In this document: one piece after another, positions 24,806-36,507 of the stretch
Layout of the letters: each line of letters starts with the position of its first letter
Numbering within the stretch: the first letter of the stretch is position 1
From: Gonapodya prolifera JEL478
Lineage: Eukaryota; Monoblepharomycota; Monoblepharidomycetes; Monoblepharidales; Gonapodyaceae
Direction: 5' to 3'
Assembly: GCA_001574975.1 (NCBI GenBank)
Contig: KQ965731.1
Location: 1,508,202 to 1,572,201, forward strand
Length of the DNA: 64,000 bases
Position numbers and translations under genes: made by a program
The notes under the pieces: model-generated
Told to the model about the DNA's origin: nothing
Database searches by the model: none
The model's input: only the letters and a program-made list of their open reading frames with translations

Positions 24806-26095
24806 CTAAGCTGTTACCGCTGCCACACCCGCACCCGCACCGTCTCTCGGCGGACCCGCAATCTCCTCCACAAAGTCCACAATCATATTAATCACTTTCG
24901 CATCTCGCAGGATCCGCTGATGACCCAACCCCTCCGTCTCCACATACCGGAACTCAAACTTGGCAAACTCGTCGTCCGCGCCACCTGCACCCTCACGCGC
25001 CTTCTGCCGCTCATCGACGATTGCTTGCGCGACCGCGACGATGTTTCGGGAGTTGGACACGTTGACTTCCTTGTCTGCGCTGTCGTGGATGAAGAGGACG
25101 GGCACGTTGATGTTCTTGATGTGTTGAGACGTCACGATGGTTTTGACGTCCACTGGGAAGTGGGAACGGTCACGTGAGCTTCTTGTCCACTTCCCCTCCT
25201 CCACCTCCACCCCCCCAAAAAGTGAACTCACAATCTGCGGTCCGTTTCTGCAACTCGGGCAGCAAGAGCTCGGCCGCCGCCGTCCCGGAAACACCGACCA
25301 TCTCGCCAAACAAGTTCAAAAAGTCAACTGCTGAATCCTGTGTCCCCACAACCGCGATGCGTTCCAGCTTGTCAAGGTACGGCGAGCGGCGACACAGTGA
25401 CGCAAAGAAGATGCTTACGAGGGCGCCCATCGAGTGCCCGATCAGGATGTTGGGGTGGATACTGAAGAGCAAGAACAAGAATAAAAACCGAGGTGAAGGT
25501 CAAGGTCTGCCCGGTTTGTCATCGGGACTTGTTCTGCGCGAACTCACCTGTTGGCGCGTATCAAGGCCTCGAGGGCGTTAGAGAAGGTTACGGGATTGGC
25601 AATGTCGCCGGGCGAAGCGCCGCATGCGGGCATGTCCAACGCAATGACTCTGTAGCCGCGAGCGGCAAGAAGGGGTATCAAGGCGTAGAATTGCGTGGCT
25701 GCACTCGGGAAGAGATGGGACGGTGAATGAGTCAGCTACACAGTAGGCCAGGTTGTGTCTTGGCAACCATTGTGTGACACACCTCGACCCGAGTATCCAT
25801 GAATGAGTACCGCTGTCCCCTTCCCACCATCTTCCGGTCCGTACTCGTATCCTTGAAGCCAGGTCTGGCACTCGTAGGACGTACTGGGCGTGAAGAAGTC
25901 CTCGGTCATGGGTGCCAGCTCGAACTTCTTCACCCGCGCGAGCGCCTCGGACTGCTTCTCCGCCTCGGGTATGGGCCGTTTCTGCGTCTGCCCGAACATG
26001 TCCACGACCCGTTTTGCAGTGTAGTCGGGGAAGAGATAGCCCATGACGCACATTTGCGCCCGGAAGAGTTTCTGCGCGAGTGTTAGTTCCACCAT
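24806..26095 (-). CDS. alpha/beta hydrolase, array copy 1
   Basis: Four exons on the minus strand (26095-25783, 25698-25548, 25461-25232, 25152-24806) encode 346 residues. The fold is clear: VLIHGYSGRG after strand 3, YRVIALDMPACGASPG, the nucleophile elbow GHSMG, LFIHDSADKEV carrying the acidic residue and GLGHQRIL with the catalytic His. The N-terminal 45 residues are amphipathic and lack a signal peptide, so a cytosolic or membrane-associated serine hydrolase (lipase/esterase-like) is likely. It is the most divergent of three tandem copies and has one exon fewer than the others. The substrate cannot be told from sequence. Confidence 0.88.
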
Positions 26096-26529
26096 GATGG
26101 GGGAGTTGTGTTGGGTGGGGGTGTGGTTTCTGGAGGGGATGTGGCAACGATGGCAGGCGCTCTCAGTCTTTTGCGATAGGAATCGACGATTGCTGCATAT
26201 GAAACCCCGGTGCTTTATTCACTTGGGCCGAACAGTTCAGAGCTCTTATACAGCATACTGGCGTGCGTCCTCAAACAAGGAGACGGTGGCTGCCAGCAAA
26301 AGAATGATCCGGAATAATGAAATATAACTGGAAGTATCTGCCCTTGACCCCTCGTCAGTGGACCGGCACGTAAATGGTGGGGGAAGACCAAGGCAAGAGA
26401 GAAAATATTCCGGTCAATATATTGGACATGTATATATACCCCTCAAGGGCCAAATCTAATGAATTCTACGCAGTAACATTGTCCCGCTCTGTAATTCTAG
26501 AGGGCAGAAGAACATCATCTCTCCCTGCA
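26096..26529. other. Spacer between hydrolase copies 1 and 2
   Basis: Contains the upstream region of copy 1 and, from about 26430, a 3' flank that matches the one downstream of copy 3 (shared block ending in TTGTCCCGCTCTGT). No gene is recognised. Confidence 0.55.
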
Positions 26530-27993
26530 TCACAGCATCGCAGCATCACCTCGCATCGTCCCCACTCCTGCGGCCTGCGGCTTTTGAAGGAACCTTATTC
26601 CACTCTCATCCACAAAATCCAACACCATCTCCACAACCTTCGCATCCACAAGAATCCGCTTATGTCCCAGCCCCTCTGTCTCCACGTACCGCAACTCCAA
26701 CGCGCGTGCGTGCCCAGACGAGTTTGCGTTTTTGTCGTGGCGGTGCGCGACGGACAGTTTCTGCGCCGACGCTGCGATGGTTCGCGATGCAGAAACGGGG
26801 ACCTCTTTGTCCTTGGAATCATGCACGAGTAGAAGGCGTGTGGAGAGCTTGTCGAGCATACTCGATGTGGTGAAGTCGACGGAAACTGAAAAGGAACGAA
26901 AATCGAGTCGTAAGACGTGAAACCCAACTCTTTCGTTGCGGGATGCTCCAGAAGTGCAGCTCATCCGACACTCACATGTATCTCCCATCCGAACCTGCAA
27001 CTCTTCCCTCAACAGCTTACTGGCTCTAGACCCGCCGACGCCAACGGCATTGCCGAAACCGCTCAAGGCATTCAGGAGCGATTCGGGCGGGCTGATCGCC
27101 ACCAGACTGCTCAGTCGGTCGAGATACGGCGAGCGCCGGCAGTAAGCGGCAAAGAGCAGGGCAGAGCCGGCTCCCATGGAGTGCGCGATGATGCTTGACG
27201 GGTGGATGCTAGAATGCGGCATGTGCAAGTGAACGGGGTATTGTACGTGTCCAAGTGAAAAAATGAATGGGAGGCGTCGAACATCAACCACTTAAAAGTC
27301 CGCGCACGCACTCATTAGCCCTCACAAACGCTTCCAGCGCATTCGCGAACACGACTGGGTTGGAGTACACTCCCGGCGACCCCCCACATCCCGGCATATC
27401 CAGCGCAATGACGCGGTAGCCCCGCTGGACGAGGGGTTGAAGAAAGGCGTGGAATTGTAAGGCTGTGTTATGGTAGAGATGTTATGAGCACCATGAAAAT
27501 TGTACCATGAACGAAAAAGAGAATGGCACTTGGCAGTGGCAGTACGTACCTCGCCCTGAGAATCCATGCACGAACACAACGGTTCCTTTCAGGGTCGCGG
27601 TGGGGGTTTCGAACTCGTACCCCCTGAGCCACGGCGGGATGTCGAAGTTTGTGCATGGCGTGTCGAACGCGCGGGAGAGAGGCGCGAGCGGGAAGTTGCG
27701 CACGCGAGCAGAGGAGTCGCATAGACGCTCGACTTGGGGGGCTGGGATGCTGGGGGGGGGGGGATGGGGGAGGAATAGAGGGGCATCGTGCGGGCACGAG
27801 CATGCCACGGAATATCAATCAAATCTTTTCAAAATCCCACTCCGATACTACAAGACCAACAAGAGACTCACCGGTACGTCCGCGAAAACAGCTCCACGAC
27901 TCTTCGGGCGGCTGCTCGTGGAAACAGTTGTGCGAAGGCGTACATGAACCACCGACCGAGCTGGAACCTGTAGTACGATATGACGGCCCCCAT
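26530..27993 (-). CDS. alpha/beta hydrolase, array copy 2
   Basis: Five exons on the minus strand (27993-27872, 27749-27550, 27462-27312, 27208-26976, 26885-26530) encode 353 residues. The N-terminus MGAVISYYRFQLGRWFMYAF is an amphipathic/hydrophobic leader that could anchor the protein to a membrane. The core has VFVHGFSGRG, YRVIALDMPGCGGSPG, the nucleophile elbow AHSMG (Ala in place of the usual first Gly), LLVHDSKDKEVPVS with the acidic residue and GLGHKRIL with the His. It is very close to copy 3 in protein, exon lengths and flanks. The C-terminus carries an extra tail of about 18 residues. Likely a serine esterase; substrate unknown. Confidence 0.9.
27752..27763. repeat. poly-G run within an intron
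   Basis: About 12 G in a row (C on the coding strand) just before the acceptor of exon 2 of hydrolase copy 2. The length is uncertain in a draft assembly. Confidence 0.7.
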
Positions 27994-28689
27994 TGTGGAG
28001 GGGAGTGGAGGGAGCGGTAAAATAAGAGCGGTGAGGGGAGAGGAGAGAGGCCACAGAGGTGGGATCTGGCGAGTTTTATGCGTGCGCATCGGTGGGAACA
28101 ATTGCATTGTTGCGGAGTGGTCTGGAGTGGTCAAACAGAAATGATATATTTATGGGATGATTTCACAGATCGCCGATTTGCGCGGTGCCTTTTTTTTAGA
28201 GCACACGTACACGTGTGAAGATGTCGCGCCGTGCGATTGAGAGACGTCCAGGGGTGGTACAACGGATGCGTAATATTAATACGATGATTTCACAGCTCGC
28301 TCGCTTAACGGCACGCAATTTTCTCACGACTGCAAGTGCAAAGATGATTTGCAGTGAGGTTGGAAAGCCACACCGCGTTTCGTTGAGTGTTTTGCGTTGA
28401 TTGCCATTTCCAGAATGTCTATTGCTCTGGCACACACACGGTCAATACCTCGATCCTCTTCCCACCATTCGTCAATACCTTGTTCCACCTATTCTTATGT
28501 GCCCTTAATCAGGGAGAATGGAGGCTGAATCAGAAGTACCACAAAATTATTATATTATTGATATCCATCATCGGGCGGCCAAAATCTGATGAATTTAATG
28601 TAGTGGAATTGTCCCGCTCTGTCATCCTGAAACGCAGAACATGTGCATCTCAGCATCAGGTCCTCACCCCTGCCGGCCACTGCTGCTAC
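27994..28689. other. Duplicated flank between hydrolase copies 2 and 3
   Basis: Holds the upstream region of copy 2, which resembles the upstream region of copy 3 at about 30409-30655, and the 3' flank of copy 3, which resembles the 3' flank of copy 2. No additional gene is recognised. Confidence 0.6.
28203..28220. promoter_or_regulatory. conserved palindrome ACACGTGT upstream of hydrolase copy 2
   Basis: The block CGTACACGTGTGAAGAT, containing the E-box CACGTG, lies about 212 nt before the copy 2 start codon and is repeated before copy 3. It could bind a bHLH factor; this is inference from conservation between duplicates only. Confidence 0.35.
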
Positions 28690-30212
28690 TTATTGGTCCC
28701 GCGTCTCATCAACAAAATCCAACACCATCTCCACAATATTCGCATCCACCAGAATGCGCTTGTGTCCCAGCCCCTCTGTCTCCACGTACCGGAACTTCAA
28801 CTGTCGCGGTTGCCAAGAAGAGTTTGCGGTTTCGTCGCGGCTGTGTTCTTGATCAACGACGTTCTGCGCCGACGCTGCGATCGCTCTCGATGCCGAAACG
28901 GGGACCTCCTTGTCCTTGGAGTCGTGCACGAGTAGGATGCGTGTGGACAGCTTGTCAAGGAGACTCGATGTGGTGAAGTCCACAGAAACTGAAAAGATCA
29001 GACGTCAACCCCATCTTTTTCGTTGCGGGATACAACATGCAGCTCATCACACGCACACGTATCTCCCATCCGACCCTGTAACTCTTCCCTCAACAGCTTA
29101 CTGGCTCTGGATCCGCCGACGCCCACAATATCTCCAAACCCGTACAAAACATTGAGGAGCGATTCGGGCGGACTGATCGCCACCAGACTGCTCAATCGGT
29201 CAAGGTACGGCGAGTGCTGGCAGTAAGAGGCAAAGAGAAGTGTGGAGCTGGCCCCCATGGAGTGCGCGATGACGCACGACGGGTTGATGCTGTAAATGCG
29301 ACGCGTTTGAGAGTGAACGGGTGCGAACGAAAGGGTTCCCGGGTGGTGGGACGTATGAGTGAACGGGTGCGAGTGAATCAGTGCCGGGGGCGTTTGGAAC
29401 GGGGGGGGGGGNGGGGCGGGATAGTGAGTGAACGGGAGCGATTGACCGTGCAAGTGAGCGGGAGAGAGCACAGTGCAAGTAAGCTTGTGAACGGGGTGTG
29501 CATAACCGCAGCAAAGTTTGCTCAACGCACTCGTTAGCCCTGACAAAGGCTTCCAGCGCGTTCGCGAACACGACCAGGTTGGCGGACTCTCCCGGCGACC
29601 CCCCACATCCCGGCATGTCCAGTGCAATCACACGGTAGCCCCGTTGCGCGAGGGGCTGAAGAAACGCGTGGAATTGCGTGGCTGTGGAGAGGGTGGGTTC
29701 CAATTTCCATGCGCATGAGTACCACAGGAAGAAGTGTAAGATGAATAAAGAAAGAGAAAGGCACTTGGCAACACGTACGCACCTCGTCCCGAGAATCCAT
29801 GCACGAACACAACGGTTCCTTTCGGGGTCCCCACGTTTTGGGGTTCGAACTCGTACCCCTTGATCCACGGCGGGATCTGGAAGTTGGTGCACGGTGTGTC
29901 GAACGCGCGAGAGAGAGGCGCGAGCAAAAAGTTGCGCACGCGGGCGGAAGATTCGCACAGGCGCTCGATTTTGGGGGGTGGGATGCTTGAAGGGGGAGGT
30001 TCGGGTTGGGATTGACACCGGCCGATTACATACCAATCGAGTCTTTTCCAAATCCCACATCAATGGTCGTAGACCAATAAAAAGGCTCACCGGTACGTCC
30101 GTTGGAACAGCTCCACGACTCGCCGGGCGGCTGCCCTTGGAAACAGTTGGGCGAAGGCGAACATGAGCCACCGACCGAGATGAAACTTGTAGTACGATAT
30201 GACGGCCCCCAT
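28690..30212 (-). CDS. alpha/beta hydrolase, array copy 3
   Basis: Five exons on the minus strand (30212-30091, 29985-29783, 29681-29531, 29289-29057, 28988-28690) encode 335 residues. Exons 1, 3 and 4 have exactly the lengths of copy 2 (122, 151 and 233 nt). The N-terminus MGAVISYYKFHLGRWLMFAF matches copy 2. The core has VFVHGFSGRG, YRVIALDMPGCGGSPG, elbow AHSMG, LLVHDSKDKEVPVS and GLGHKRIL. The long intron 29532-29290 region includes a G-run with an N at 29412. It is a recent tandem duplicate of copy 2, differing in the hypervariable segment before the last strand. Confidence 0.9.
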
Positions 30213-30769
30213 TGTGGAGAGGAGTGCAGCGGAGCGGGGAGAAAATGAGAGGGGAGACGGGGAGACGGGAGAGGGGAGAGGCCACAGAGGTGTACCTGAT
30301 GGAGGGAGGGTCTTTCGCTCGGAAGAATAATTGCTTTGACAGGTGCCAAAACTAAACAAAGATTTGCACCATTTATAAGCCGGTATGCGCGCAGCGGTTT
30401 ATTACGTACACGTGTGAAGATAACGCGCGGTGTAATGGGAGGCCGGCCGTCGTGGAACACAAGTAGAATATTAATACTGTGATTCGCAGCTCGCAGAATC
30501 GCACGCAATTTATCGAGTCCGCGAGTGCAAAGATGACGTGCGGTGCGGGTGAGACATCACCACGCGTTCGTTGATTGGTTGTGTTGATTGTCCATCCCAG
30601 CGTGTCCATTGCAGAGGCACACAAGCCGTCAATACCTCGTCCCACCCTTCCTCAGCGCTCACGACACACTCATCGCCCTCGCCACGCGCTGACCGGTTCG
30701 AAAGCACGCTTCGCACAGAATCTCGCTGTCTTGTCCTGTTTTCATATGCCCCAATTTATTCATCAAACA
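30213..30769. other. Upstream region of hydrolase copy 3
   Basis: Similar to 28195-28510 in order and sequence, including the ACACGTGT palindrome at about 30411-30420. No gene is recognised. Confidence 0.5.
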
Positions 30770-31810
30770 TCAACCGTCACACGATATCCGCCAACCCACC
30801 CCCACGACGACAGGAGCCTCACCTTTGAGTATGGCAGGCGGTCCACACTTGGAGCACAGCATCCCGCTCTCACACGCTCTGCACAGCGCGCCCCCGAGTG
30901 CTGTCAGCGCCGAGAGGCCCGGGTCGCATACGATGCAGCCGGGAAGCAGCCGGATGCAGTAGGAGCACGTGCGCGGGGCGGAGAATGCGGTGTGGTAGGC
31001 GCAGGCATGTGCTTTCACTCCGCACGTGGCACATCGGTCTCCCGTGCCGCCATTGTAGCTCAATAATCTGCCGCAATCCTCGGCTGCACATGTCGGCGTG
31101 CTGAGTGATTCAGGGGGTACGTTGAGGCGGCCCCAGGCCCCGGATGTGGGAGACATCCATGTGACGTGTCCGTGGACGGTGTAGAGGTTCATGAGGTTGA
31201 CACCGACGATGCCGAGCTTCCGGAGAGATCGCTTCAGCAGAGGTGCAGGCGCGCCCCATTGTGGGGTGTCGCGCGGAGTCTCCATCGACAGAACCATATG
31301 TGGACCAGCGTCGCGAGTCGATCGTGGAGCCGGCGCAGCACCAGTAGCAGGAGCAGGGTCGACCATGTAGGTGCTGCAGATTTCGCGCAGATCCCGCTCG
31401 GACATTATGACGTCGTGGCAGTGGCACACCGACAGCTCCTGCAGCTCGCTGAGGCCCTCGAGCGCCAGTCGCACGCCGCGCATGGTGACTCTGGACACGT
31501 CGAGGACCATTTTTTTCACGGCGTGTGGGTTCCCGCAACGATTGAGTTGATTTAAGAGATAGGAAACCGTCCTGTCGCCCACGCGCTCGATGTTGCAACG
31601 TCCGGCGGGGTCTACATTCCGGAGTGCGAACTGGCTTGCGTAAAAATCGAGGGATGAGATTAGCGAGGGCTCGGAAAGAACGAATTGACGGTGTGCGGTG
31701 GACGAGGATGCGAAGAGGAGCAACGACGACAGCGGAAGCCACAGCAGCACGCGGCACAAGAGCTCTGGGGGGAGTGACTGGAGACGGGCTGCGGGTGTAG
31801 TGTCGGTCAT
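30770..31810 (-). CDS. F-box protein with Cys-rich C-terminus
   Basis: A single open frame of 346 residues. Residues about 10-40 (LQSLPPELLCRVLLWLPLSS) form an F-box, the Skp1-binding element of SCF ubiquitin ligases. A middle part with LEGLSELQELSVCHCHDV looks leucine-rich-repeat-like. The last 100 residues carry paired cysteines (CAAEDC, CATC, CSYC, CIVC, CRAC, CSKC), which probably bind zinc. AAG|GTGAGG near 30825 is a good donor, so the true C-terminus could be spliced differently from the genomic stop at 30770. It ends about 480 nt from hydrolase copy 3 in the same orientation. The substrate is unknown. Confidence 0.75.
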   Translation of the reverse strand: MTDTTPAARLQSLPPELLCRVLLWLPLSSLLLFASSSTAHRQFVLSEPSLISSLDFYASQFALRNVDPAGRCNIERVGDRTVSYLLNQLNRCGNPHAVKKMVLDVSRVTMRGVRLALEGLSELQELSVCHCHDVIMSERDLREICSTYMVDPAPATGAAPAPRSTRDAGPHMVLSMETPRDTPQWGAPAPLLKRSLRKLGIVGVNLMNLYTVHGHVTWMSPTSGAWGRLNVPPESLSTPTCAAEDCGRLLSYNGGTGDRCATCGVKAHACAYHTAFSAPRTCSYCIRLLPGCIVCDPGLSALTALGGALCRACESGMLCSKCGPPAILKGEAPVVVGVGWRISCDG

Positions 31811-31988
31811 GGCTGATTAGCTGCCAGGATCACGAGGGAGAGGGTTCAAGTGACCGCGGCAAGACACTACCACAGAAGTCATCGCCTGTGTCCACCTCAG
31901 AGCAGGAGTCGAGTGCTTACTTAGTTTCTTCCTTTCTGCAGTACACTATGTCTCATGTCATAATGATCCCATTGCATGCCGCTATAAA

Positions 31989-34056
31989 CTAAACCTCGCT
32001 CATCAGCACCCTCCATTTCCTCTGCACAGCCTTCATCTCAGTTACCACTCGTCTCTTTGCATCATGGTACTTGCGAACACGCTCGTCTCCCGACGGAGCC
32101 ACCACCCGTTCCGCCGGCGCTGACCCCATCAGCAGCATCGTGGAGAGAAATGTCGGCGGAGGAGATTCGGGTGGACTGCTGCTGACACGGTGTGCATGCG
32201 CCGCACAGATGGCGGAGCCAATAAGAGGAGAGGAAGTGGAGGACGGGGGGACAATGAGAGGTCGGCCTTGCACCACATCGTGTAAGCGTGAGTTCCCGAC
32301 CACACTCCTCCATGCGAAAGTGGCCCTTACCAGTCACGTCCGCAACCGTCCGACAAAAAAGGTCGTTCGCGGCAATGCCCCCACACGCCACCAGTTCACG
32401 GATGGCGTAGCCTTCCTTGCCGTCCCCCTTTTCAATCGCGTCCAGAACGTCGGCGAAGCCGTATGCGAGGCCCTGCAGGCATGAAAGATACTCAAGGGCG
32501 AGATGGTCGATCGAGTTTGCAGGATGGAGTCCAAGTCCCGACACCGCCCCAAGGAGGTGCGGGTCGGGGTCGGGAGAGCGTAGCCCCAGGAACGTGGGAA
32601 GTGTATGGAGATGGCGAGTGAGAAACCCTATGGCCAAGTCGGGTGAGAACACAATCGCGAAGCCAGCTCATTGACAGCCTTACTCTCGTCCTCTACAGCT
32701 TCCCGCTCTGTCATCGTTCGCAAATGCCGATTAAGGAACTCATGCACCGAAACACCCGCCTCTTCAGCAGCACCCTTGAGCGAGTCATATGCCGCCGACG
32801 TCGTCAGTACATGGTCAATTGCAGCGCCCGTGAGGCTCTGCCCGCCTTCCGCACACCACGCGCCCTCCAGTCCAAGCACGCCCCCATACGGTCCCCACAC
32901 GCCGGGAACATCAACCGCGCCAGCGCGTGACGCGAGAAAGCACGCCGACGTGCCCAAAATCGCTACGAGGCGGCCATGAAGCGCCGCTGCAGAATCCGCC
33001 CCAGCCTCCACATTGGCAAGACCGCGTCCGCCACCGCCAGAACCGACTGCAACACACCCAACCCACCCCGCGTGCGCGTCCACCATCCCCGCGGCCACGA
33101 CGGTGCGCGTCGGGTCGAGCCCCATTGCAGATGCCGCATCCGGGCTCAGGGGGCGCAGGGGGGTTCCCGGCGGCACAAACACCGTTCCTGCTGGATGGTG
33201 CGCCGCGGGGTCGGCCGGGGCAATCTCGGGGAGTCCAATCGCGGCAAAAAAGTCCCGCGGCCATCTATCCCCCGGTCGCGCAACCCCCTGCGCCGTGGGG
33301 ACTTCTGGTGGTGCAAGGCACCATTTGCAGACTGTGGAAGTGTCGGAGCGTGCGGTGGACCCGCACGCTCGGTGTGAAAGGTAGTCGCACAGGTCCCATA
33401 CGGACCCTGCGGCGATGCGCGGCCAGGTGGAGGAGTTTTTGCGGAGGTGGAGGAGTTTGGAGATTTCGTGCTCGGGTGAGATGGATGAGCCAAGGTGCCG
33501 GAGCGGGCTGAAGGGGATGTGGACCTCCGTGGGTGACGATGGAGAAAAGGGTGGCAGGAGGTAGGTGGATGTGGCCGTCAGCGCGGTTATTTGGGTGGCC
33601 TACAGGGGGGAGGGGACCGCATTCGACCTGTACTGAAACCCGATCCACCACCCCCAACGGCACGAAACAACGTCCCACCTCTTGCACGGCGCGATGATCC
33701 ATCCACATCACGACATCTTGCTCCTGCCAGTCCGGATCCGTTTCTCGCTGTCCGTCGGGGCCGATGGGCACGCCAACCCCATCCATATCGACGCAAACAA
33801 GCGAGCATGTTGCGTCAAATGAAATTGCGCGAATCAAGCGTTTGTCGATATTCGAAAGCGCCACGGCGGTGCGCACAGCGACGCACGTTTGCGTCCATAT
33901 GTCGCGCGAGCTTTGTTGGAAGAAGTCAGGCTGCGGGTTGAAGATGCGGATCGTTTGCGTGGAGGAAGACACGATATGGCCAGTTTCGGAAACGACAGCC
34001 GCGCGAACGGACGCGGTGCCCACATCGACGCCAATGAAGAATGGGGAATTAGCCAT
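31989..34056 (-). CDS. FGGY-family carbohydrate kinase (D-ribulokinase type, Ydr109c-like)
   Basis: Minus strand. Exon 1 from 34056 encodes FIGVDVGTASVRAAVV (phosphate-1 loop), FDATCSLV and WMDHRA. A long exon covers LRHLGSSISPE, KWCLAPPE, GTSACFL and EGGQSLTGAAIDH (FGGY_C signature), ending at 32684. Further exons are 32627-32331 (CLQGLAYGFADVL, ACGGIAAND) and 32266-31989. FGGY kinases phosphorylate sugars with ATP; the Ydr109c/FGGY branch acts on D-ribulose. The join between exon 1 and the second exon (about 33640-33500) is not resolved, since several splice choices are possible. The Met at 34056 directly precedes the first beta strand; another in-frame Met lies at 34089. Confidence 0.85.
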
Positions 34057-34189
34057 CGGCTTAGTGGGCCAAAGCAGGCGTGTTTGCATATTTCAAGTGG
34101 AGTTTATTGTTGCGTTATGATCGACAGAAACTTATAATGCAAAGACAGAAAACATGCAGTTGTGCCCAATCTACTCTGTGGATGAATGT

Positions 34190-36507
34190 TTATGACGCCA
34201 TGGCAATCTCAGTCCCCTTTGGCAACTTGGCGCGCTTCACGAAAAAGGTACCAATCAAATACAAGCCCGCAAACGGAACCACCAGCAGAAAGATTTTCGA
34301 GAGGCCCTGCACGTAGGAATGAATCACGCCATCGAGCTGCTCGGGCGGAATGAGATCCACAGGTGCATGACGCAGCGCCGAGGGTGAGTTCTTGACAAAC
34401 TCAACGCTGGCGCCTGGCGCGAGCTCGGCGAGGCTGCGCGTGAGCTCGTTCGAGAAAACCGAAGAGTTGATGGCAACGCCGAGCACAAAGCCGATTTGTT
34501 GCCAGAAGTTCACGTTGGCCGTCACCAGCTAGATGCGGTTAGGGTCAAAAAGGGATGGGAACGACCATGGACGCAATGGGTACGTACCGAAAGTTGATCT
34601 GCTGTGGTAGCGGCTTGTGCGGCAATCAAGATTCCTTGCCAGCTGAGACCGAGCCCTGCACAACAATAGAAAGGAGCCGATTCGTATGTGGGGGTTTCAA
34701 ACGAACGTCATGCTCCAAGGCCACGCACCTCCACCAACAATAATGAGGTACCCGACCTTCTGTCCCGTCGACGAGTGCTCATTCAAGGTGTACAACAGCC
34801 CCCCACCGACAATCTCCATCACCGCGCCGGCGTAAAGAATTGGGTGGTAGTACCCGGTAGCGGTGATCACGACGCCTGCGATGATCGACAAAACTACCAG
34901 GCCCAAAATGAGCGGCAGAGTGTCGATTCCCGCCTGCACGGGGGTGTCGCCGTTGACGACCTGGAAGAAGGTCGGGGTGTAGCTGAGCANGGAAAAGAAG
35001 CTCATGCCGTTGAAGAAGGCGCAGTAGAACACGGCGGCGACGAAACGGTTACGGAATAGGGATAGGGGAATGACGGGTTCCACGGCAAAGCGGGCCTCCA
35101 CNAGAAGGAAGAGGCCGAGAACGACAACTAGAGCGGGACGAGACATTGGTACANGCGCTTAAAAAGAAAGCTGGGCAAAAGAGCCAGAAACACTCACTGC
35201 CGGCGATCAGGAAGCCAATGACGAAGCCCGAGTTCCAGGNGTACTCCGTACCGCCCATGCTGAGCGCGATCAAGACAAAGACGATCCCCAGAACAAGAAG
35301 CGCTGTTCCCAAGACATCGAGCTTTTTCGCTTGGGCTTTCAAATCTCCCGAACCGACCTAGAAAGAAGATGGAGCCGGCGTAAGGCAAGGCACCAGCNNN
35401 NNNNNNNACCAAGTACTGAGGCTTACAGGAAGCTGGAGGAGGAACACGACGGCGACAAGGGTGAGCGCGCCGATGGGAAGGTTGATGTAGAAGCACCAAC
35501 GCCATGAGACGCGGTCACTGGTATGTTGGAAAGTCGTGAGATTTTGGGGCAAGAGGTTCTATGACGGGGAGATTCACTCACGTAAAGGCACCACCCATGA
35601 GAGGACCAGCAACAGAAGCAAGCCCAAAGACAGCTGGAGGTGGGAAGAATCGGGTTTGTACATGGGCTAACACAGCGAGTTGAAGGCGACGAACCTCCGA
35701 TGACACCCTGGTACATCGGTCGCTTTGCAATGGGGACAATATCACTGAGATGGGTAGGAAGAAGTAAGTCGGTGAGCTGTTGAACGGTTTCATGTGTAAC
35801 TCACGAGATGATAACAATGACAAGCGAGAAGATGCCACCACCGCCCAGGCCGGCGACTTCGTGTTAAAACACAAGGCGACACGGTGAGACGATCGAAAAT
35901 ATAAATTCTTGAACGAGTGCCACGTACTGGCCCTTCCCACGATGAGTGTGGTCATGTTAGGCGCGGCTCCACAAATAGCGGAGCCGACCTCGAATATGAC
36001 GATGGCCACGATGATGACAGATTTCCGCCCGAAGACGTCAGCCGCTTTGCCATATGTGGGAATGAATGCTGTCGCGGTCAGGAGGTATGCGGTGAAAATC
36101 CTGGGGAGAATGGGGCCGGCGGTGTCATAGATGTGACTTGAGGCGATGTTCACATTCGGCGACGCAACGTACCATGAGAGACCGCTGAACGTTTGGAAGT
36201 CTGTGACGATTGACGGGATTGCAACGGAGAGGATTGTCTGATCCAGTGCAGCGAGGAATACCGCGAGGGCGAGACTGCGGTGGGCAATTACGTAACAAGT
36301 GAGTGCACATTCCTGGAAGGAAAACGCTGAAATCCATGAAGCTCACCCGACAAAGAGAAGAAAGAATGCGCTGGGGGTGTACTGGGGGCCAGCGCGAGCA
36401 TCGTCGGACAAGGGGACGGTGTCATCGGTGGTGGCGAACTTGGTGAGTTCGGCAGCGGGTACGTCCTCCTTCGCAGGCATGTTGAGAGTGGATTCCGTTT
36501 CTTCCAT
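34190..36507 (-). CDS. MFS transporter, 14-TM drug:H+ antiporter (DHA2) type
   Basis: A multi-exon minus-strand gene starting with a soluble, acidic N-terminus. Motif A is present as [14 protein letters not shown], and motif C of antiporters as [10 protein letters not shown] followed by [14 protein letters not shown]. Many hydrophobic spans follow, with the last near [17 protein letters not shown]. The combination of motif C, WRW/NLPIG and two extra central helices fits 14-TM DHA2 exporters of drugs or toxic metabolites, or siderophore and amino-acid relatives. Single Ns at 34990, 35102, 35154 and 35240 and a 10-N gap at 35398-35407 interrupt the gene, so exon borders there are approximate. 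No biosynthetic cluster surrounds it. Confidence 0.85.
35398..35407. other. assembly gap (10 N)
   Basis: Ten consecutive N inside the MFS gene, near an exon border. Other single Ns in the window are at 11905, 29412, 34990, 35102, 35154 and 35240. Confidence 0.98.

Noticed and set aside
35398-35407. Frame breaks in the MFS transporter suggesting a pseudogene
   Set aside because: The breaks coincide with N bases and introns; the conserved motifs on both sides are intact.
24806-36507. Possible secondary-metabolite cluster (hydrolases plus MFS exporter)
   Set aside because: No polyketide synthase, peptide synthetase, terpene cyclase or P450 is present; the hydrolases are a tandem array and the other neighbours are housekeeping-type.
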